A model generated the notes under the pieces. The model was not told where the DNA came from and did not search any database. It saw only the letters and a program-made list of their open reading frames with translations. Below are positions 58,996-64,000 of a DNA stretch of 64,000 nucleotides, one piece after another. Source of the stretch: Tetragonia tetragonoides (lineage: Eukaryota; Streptophyta; Magnoliopsida; Caryophyllales; Aizoaceae); assembly GCA_038025085.1 (NCBI GenBank), contig CM076145.1:11815000-11878999 (forward strand), read 5' to 3'. Within the stretch, counting starts at the first letter, position 1, and the number at the start of each line of letters is the position of its first letter. Made by a program: the position numbers and the translations under genes.

Positions 58996-61722
58996 GCTTT
59001 GTATGCATTCATTTGAGTGAGAAACTACACCAAGGATGTTTACAAGTACAAACAAGCTTCAACTGGAGCTTTTTATTACATTTAAGCATTTTAACAGCTC
59101 ATCTGACTAGAGTGAAAGAGATTGAGTTCTTCGACTCCATCAGCAGTGGATTAGGTAGAGAAGATAGTTGTGAATGAACGATTCCGCTTTGTGTTGTATA
59201 TTAAGAGAAATCTCCCAAATGGTTTGTTTGCATTCATTTGAGTGAGAAACTACACCAAGGATATTTACAAGTAGAAACAAGTTTCAACTCAAGCTTTTGA
59301 ATGCATTTACGCGTTTTAACAGCTCTTACGACTAGGGGAAAAGAGACTGAGTTCTTTTGTGTTGTCTATTAAGAAAAAGCTCGCAAATGCTTTGTTTACA
59401 TTCATTTGAGTGTGAAACTACCCCAAGGATGTTTACAACTACAAACAAGCTTGAACTCAAGCTTTTGAATGCATTTAAGCGTTTTAAAAGCTCATACGAC
59501 AACTGTGAAAGAGATTGAGTTCTTTTGTGTTGTATATTAAGAGAACACACCCAAATGCTTTGTTTGCATTTATTTGAGTGAGAAACTTAACCAAGGATGT
59601 TTACAAGTACAAACAAGCTTCAACTCAAGCTTTTGAATGCATTTACGCGTTTTAAAACCTCATACAACTAGGGTGAAAGAGATTGAGTTCTTTTGAGTTG
59701 TATATTAAGAGAAATCACAAAAATGCTTTGTTTGCATTCATTTGAGTGAGAAACTACACCAAGGATGTTTACAAGTACAAACAAGCTTCAACTCAAGCTT
59801 TTGAATGCATTTACGCGTTTTAAAAGCTCATATGACTAGGGTGAAAAAGCTTGAGTTCTTTTCTGTTGTATATTAAGAGAAAGCATCCAAAAGCTTTGTT
59901 TGCATTCATTGGAAAGAGAAACTCAATCTCTTTTGTGTTTACAAGTACAAACAAGCTTCAACTCAAACTTAAGAGAAAGCACTCAAATGCTTTGTTTGCA
60001 TTCATTTGAGTGAGAAACTACACCAAGGATGTTTACAAGTACAAACAAGCTTTAACTCCACCTTTTGAATGCATTTACGCGTTTTAACTGCGCTTACATC
60101 TAGGGTGAAAGAGATTGAGTTCTTTTGTGTTGTATATTAAGAGAAAGCACCCAAATGCTTTGTTTGCATTCATTTGAGTGAGAAACTTAACCAAGGATGT
60201 TTAAAAGTACAAACAAGCTTCAACTCAAGCTTGAAAAAGCATTTACGCGTTTTAAAACCTCATACGACTAGGGTGAAAGAGATTGAGGTCTTTTGTGTTG
60301 TATATTAAGAGAAAGCACCCAAATGCTTTATTGGCATTCATTTCAGTGAGAAACTACACCAAGGATGTTTACAAGTACAAACAAGCTTTAACTCCACCTT
60401 TTGAATGCATTTACGCTTTTTAACAGCTTTTACATCTACGGTGAAAGAGATTGAGTTCTTTCGTGTTGTATATTAAGAGAAAGCACCCAAATGCTTTGTT
60501 TGCATTCATTTGAGTGAGAAACTTAACCAACGATGCTTAGAAGTACAAACAAGCTTCAACTCAAGCTTGAAAAAGCATTTACGCGTTTTAAAACCTCATA
60601 CGACTAGGGTGAAAGAGATTGAGGTCTTTTGTGTTGTATATTAAGAGAAAGCACCCAAATGCTTTATTTGCATTCATTTGAGTGAGAAACTACACCAAGG
60701 ATGTTTACAAGTACAAACAAGCTTTAACTCCACCTTTTGAATGCATTTACGCGTTTTAACAGCTCTTACATCTAGGGTGAAAGAGATTGAGTTCTTTTGT
60801 GTTGTATATTAAGAGAAAGCACCCAAATGCTTTGTTTGCATTCATTTGAGGGAGAAACTACACCAAGAATGTTTACAAGTACAAACAAGCTTCAACTCAA
60901 GCTTTTGAATGCATTTACGCGTTTTAAAAGCTCATATGACTAGGGTGAAAAAGATTGAGTTCTTTTGTGTTGTATTTTAAGAGAAAGCACCCAAATGCTT
61001 TGTTTGCATTCATTTGAGTGAGAAACTACACCAAGGATGTTTACAAGTACAAACAAGCTTTAACTCCACCTTTTGAATGCATTTACGCGTTTTAACAGCT
61101 CTTACGACTAGGGTGAAAGAGATTGAGTTCTTTTGTGTTGTATTTTAAGAGAAAGCACCCAAAAGCTTTGTTTGCATTCATTGGAGTGAGAAACTACACC
61201 TAGGATGTTTACAAGTACAAACAAGCTTCAACTCAAGCTTTTGAATGCATTTACGCGTTTTAAAAGCTCATATGACTAGGGTGAAAAAGATTGAGTTCTT
61301 TTGTGTTGTATTTTAAGAGAAAGCAACCAAAAGCTTTGTTTGCATTCATTTCAGTGAGAAACTACGCCAAGAATGTTTACAAGTACAAACAAGCTTCAAC
61401 TCAAGCTTTTGAATGCATTTACGCGTTTTGAAAGCTCATATGACTAGGGTGAAAAGTTTGAGTTCTACTGTGTTGTATATTAAGAGAAAGCACCCAAATG
61501 CATTGTTTGCATTCATTTGAGTGAGAAACTTAACCACGGATGTTTACAAGTACAAACAAGCTTCAACTCAAGCTTTTGAATGTATTTACGCGTTTTAACA
61601 GCTCTTATAAGCATTCAACCAAGCTTTTGAATGTATTTACGCGTTTTAACAACACTTACAACTAGGGTGATAGAGATTGAGTTCATTTGTGTTTTATATT
61701 AGGAGAAAGCACCCAAATACTT
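58996..61722 (+). repeat. Satellite array, forward block
   Basis: About 16 forward monomers, with a 56-bp foreign insert at 59132-59187. The start parallels 8421-10000. From about 60.2 kb on it is the inverted counterpart of the array below 34.3 kb. Confidence 0.92.
59132..59187. other. 56-bp non-satellite insertion
   Basis: The satellite word GAGTTCTTTTGTGTTG is split after GAGTTCTT. The inserted stretch starts CGACTCCATCAGCAGTGG and ends GAACGATTCCGC, after which TTTGTGTTG resumes. The equivalent monomer at 8521 lacks it. I do not recognise the source. It has no repeats at its ends long enough to suggest a transposon, so it is probably captured filler DNA. Confidence 0.7.
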
Positions 61723-64000
61723 TGTTGTATGCAAACAAAGCATTTGGGTGTTTTCTCTTAATATACAGCACAAAAGACCTCAACCTCTTTCACCCTAGTC
61801 GTATGAGGTTTTAAAACGCGTAAATGCTTTCAAAAGCTTGAGTTGAAGTTTGTTTGTACTTGTAAACATCCTTGGTGTAGTTTCTCCCTCAAATGAATGC
61901 AAACAAAGCATTTGGGTGCTTTCTCTTAATATACAACACAAAAGAACTCAATCTCTTTCACCCTACTCATATGAGCTTTTAAAACGCGTATTTTCAGAGA
62001 GTAGTTTCTCACTCAAATGAATGCAAACAAAGCATTTACAAGAACTTTAACTCAAGCTTTCAAAAGCATTTGTTTGTACTTGTAAACATCCTTGGTTAAG
62101 TTTCTCACTCAAATGAATGCAAACAAAGCATTTGGGTGCTTTCTCTTATTATACAACACAAAATAACTCAATCTCTTTCACCCTAGTCATATGAGCTTAT
62201 AAAACGCGCAAATGCATTCAAAAGGTGGAGTTAAAGCTTGTTTGTACTTGTAAACATCCTTGGTGTAGTTTCTCACTCAAATGAATGCAAACAAAGCATT
62301 TGGGTGAGTGAGAAACTATACCAAGAATGTTTACAAGTATAAACAAGCTTCAACTCAAGCTTTTGAATGTATTTACGCGTTTTGAATGCCTTTTTACGCG
62401 TTTTAACGGCTCTTACGACTAGGGTCAAAGAGATTGAGTTCTTTTGAGTTGTATATTAAGAGAAATCACCCAGATGCTTTGTTTGCATTTTATTTGAGGA
62501 GAAACTACACCAAGGATGTTTACAAGTACAAACAAGCTTCAACTCAAGCTTTTGAATGCATTTACGCGTTTTGAATACATTTACGCGTTTTAACAGCTCT
62601 TACGACTCGGGTGAAAGAGATTGAGTTCTTTTGTGTTGAAAATTAAGAGAAAGCACCCAGATGCTTTGTTTGCATTCATTTAAGTGAGAAACTACACCAA
62701 GGATGTTTACAAGTACAAACAAGCTTCAACTCAAGCTTTTGAATGTATTTACGCGTTATAAAAGCTCATATGACTAGGGTGAAAGAGATTGAGGTCTTTT
62801 GTGTTGTATATTAAGAGAAAGTACCCAAATGCTTTGTTTGCATTCATTTGAGTGAGAAACTACACCAAGGATGTTTACAAGTACAAACAAGCTTTAACTC
62901 CACCTTTTGAATGCATTTACGCGTTTTAACAGCTCTTACATCTAGGGTGAAAGAGATTGAGTTCTTTTGTGTTGTATATTAAGAGAAAGCACCCAAATGC
63001 TATGTTTGCATTCATTTGAGTGAGAAACTACACCAAGGATGTTTACAAGTACAAACAAGCTTTAACTCAACCTTTTGAATGCATTTACGCATTTTAACAG
63101 CTCTTACAACTAGGGTGAAAGAGATTGAGTTCTTTTGTGTTGTATATTAAGAGAACGCACCCAAATGTTTTCTTTGCATTCATTTGAGGGAGAAACTACA
63201 CCAAGGATGTTTACAAGTACAAACAAGCTTCAACTCAATCTTTTGAAAGCATTTACGCGTTTTAAAACCTCACACGACTAGGGTGAAACAGATTGAGTTC
63301 TTTTCTGTTGTATATTAAGAGAAAGCACCCAAATGCTTTGTTTGCATTCATTTGAGGGAGAAACTACACCAAGGATGTTTACAAGAACAAACAAGCTTCA
63401 ACTGAAGCTTTTGAAAGCATTTACGCGTTTTAAAACCTCATACGACTAGGGTGAAAGAGATTGCGGTCTTTTGTGTTGTATATTAAGAGAAAGCACCCAA
63501 ATGCTTTGTTTCCATTCATTTGAGGAGAAACTACACCAAGGATGTTTACAAGTACAAACAATCTTTAACTCCACCTTTTAAATGCATTTACGCGTTTTAA
63601 CAGCTCTTACATCTAGGGTGAAAGAGATTGAGTTCTTTTGTGTTGTATATTCAGAGAAAGCACCAAAAAGTTTTATTTGCATTCATTGGATAGAGAAACC
63701 ACACCAAGGATGTTTACAAGTACAGCCAAGCTTCAACTCAAACTTTTCAATGTATTTACCCGTTTTAAAAGCTCATACGACTAGGGTGAAAGAGATTGAG
63801 GTCTTTTGTGTTGTATATTAAGAGCAAGTACCCAAATGCTTTGTTTGTATTCATTTGAGTGAGAAACTACACAAAGGATGTTTACAAGTACAAACAAGCT
63901 TTAACAAAACCTTTTGAATGCACTTACGCATTTTAACAGCTCTTACAACTAGGGTGAAAGAGATTGAGTTCTTTTGTGTTGTATATTAAGAGAAAGCACC
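61723..64000. repeat. Satellite array, reverse then forward, to the window end
   Basis: Reverse about 61723-62306, then forward to 64000. The whole stretch is the inverse complement of about 30.55-32.83 kb, including the scrambled monomer and both orientation switches. No gene is seen. Confidence 0.93.

Noticed and set aside
1..64000. CRISPR array
   Set aside because: The spacing is regular, but the whole 168-bp unit repeats with no unique spacers, and the context is a plant genome.
1..64000. CENP-B box or telomere repeat in the monomer
   Set aside because: No TTCG....A..CGGG match in the units. CTAGGGTGAAA is not a run of TTTAGGG.

Overview
The window is almost entirely one satellite DNA from a flowering plant, probably a eudicot, and most likely centromeric or pericentromeric heterochromatin. 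About 57 of the 64 kb (roughly 340 copies) is an AT-rich monomer of about 168 bp. The plant assignment rests on three things: gag-bearing Ty3/gypsy-type LTR retroelements with the initiator-Met tRNA primer site (TGGTATCAGAGC), a plant-like 25S rRNA fragment, and a monomer length typical of plant centromeric satellites. I do not recognise the satellite family and cannot name the species. There are no ordinary host genes, tRNAs, CRISPR arrays or operons.

In this annotation 'forward' satellite (+) reads GAGTGAGAAACTACACCAAG and 'reverse' satellite (-) reads its complement. Layout: 1-4764 satellite (forward, reverse, forward); 4765-8420 a Ty3/gypsy-like gag-only retroelement (LTR, gag, LTR, truncated gag); 8421-17130 satellite with many orientation switches; 17131-19938 a second, unrelated gag-only element on the minus strand; 19939-44640 satellite, mostly reverse, including a 7-monomer higher-order repeat of 1176 bp at about 33.99-38.70 kb; 44641-45014 a decayed 25S rRNA gene fragment; 45015-64000 satellite with many switches and several scrambled patches.

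The array is a patchwork of duplicated blocks. Direct duplications have offsets of 9979 bp (12.2-15.3 kb with 22.2-25.3 kb), 8225 bp (23.6-26.95 kb with 31.9-35.2 kb), 9986 bp (30.3-31.8 kb with 40.3-41.8 kb), about 10164 bp (about 10 kb with about 20 kb) and about 53-54 kb (1.5-4.8 kb with 54.4-59.5 kb). There is also a collinear inverted duplication (30.55-34.3 kb with 60.2-64.0 kb). Local tandem duplications have periods of 930, 1076 and 1511 bp.

The only protein-coding content is retroelement gag. Both elements lack protease, reverse transcriptase, RNase H and integrase. In both, gag is followed by an acidic stretch in an open frame that runs into the 3' LTR. They therefore look like non-autonomous gag-only (TR-GAG-like) elements that would need enzymes supplied in trans. 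Offsets and boundaries were read by eye. Junctions between satellite blocks are good to about 10-20 bp, and identities were not computed unless stated.
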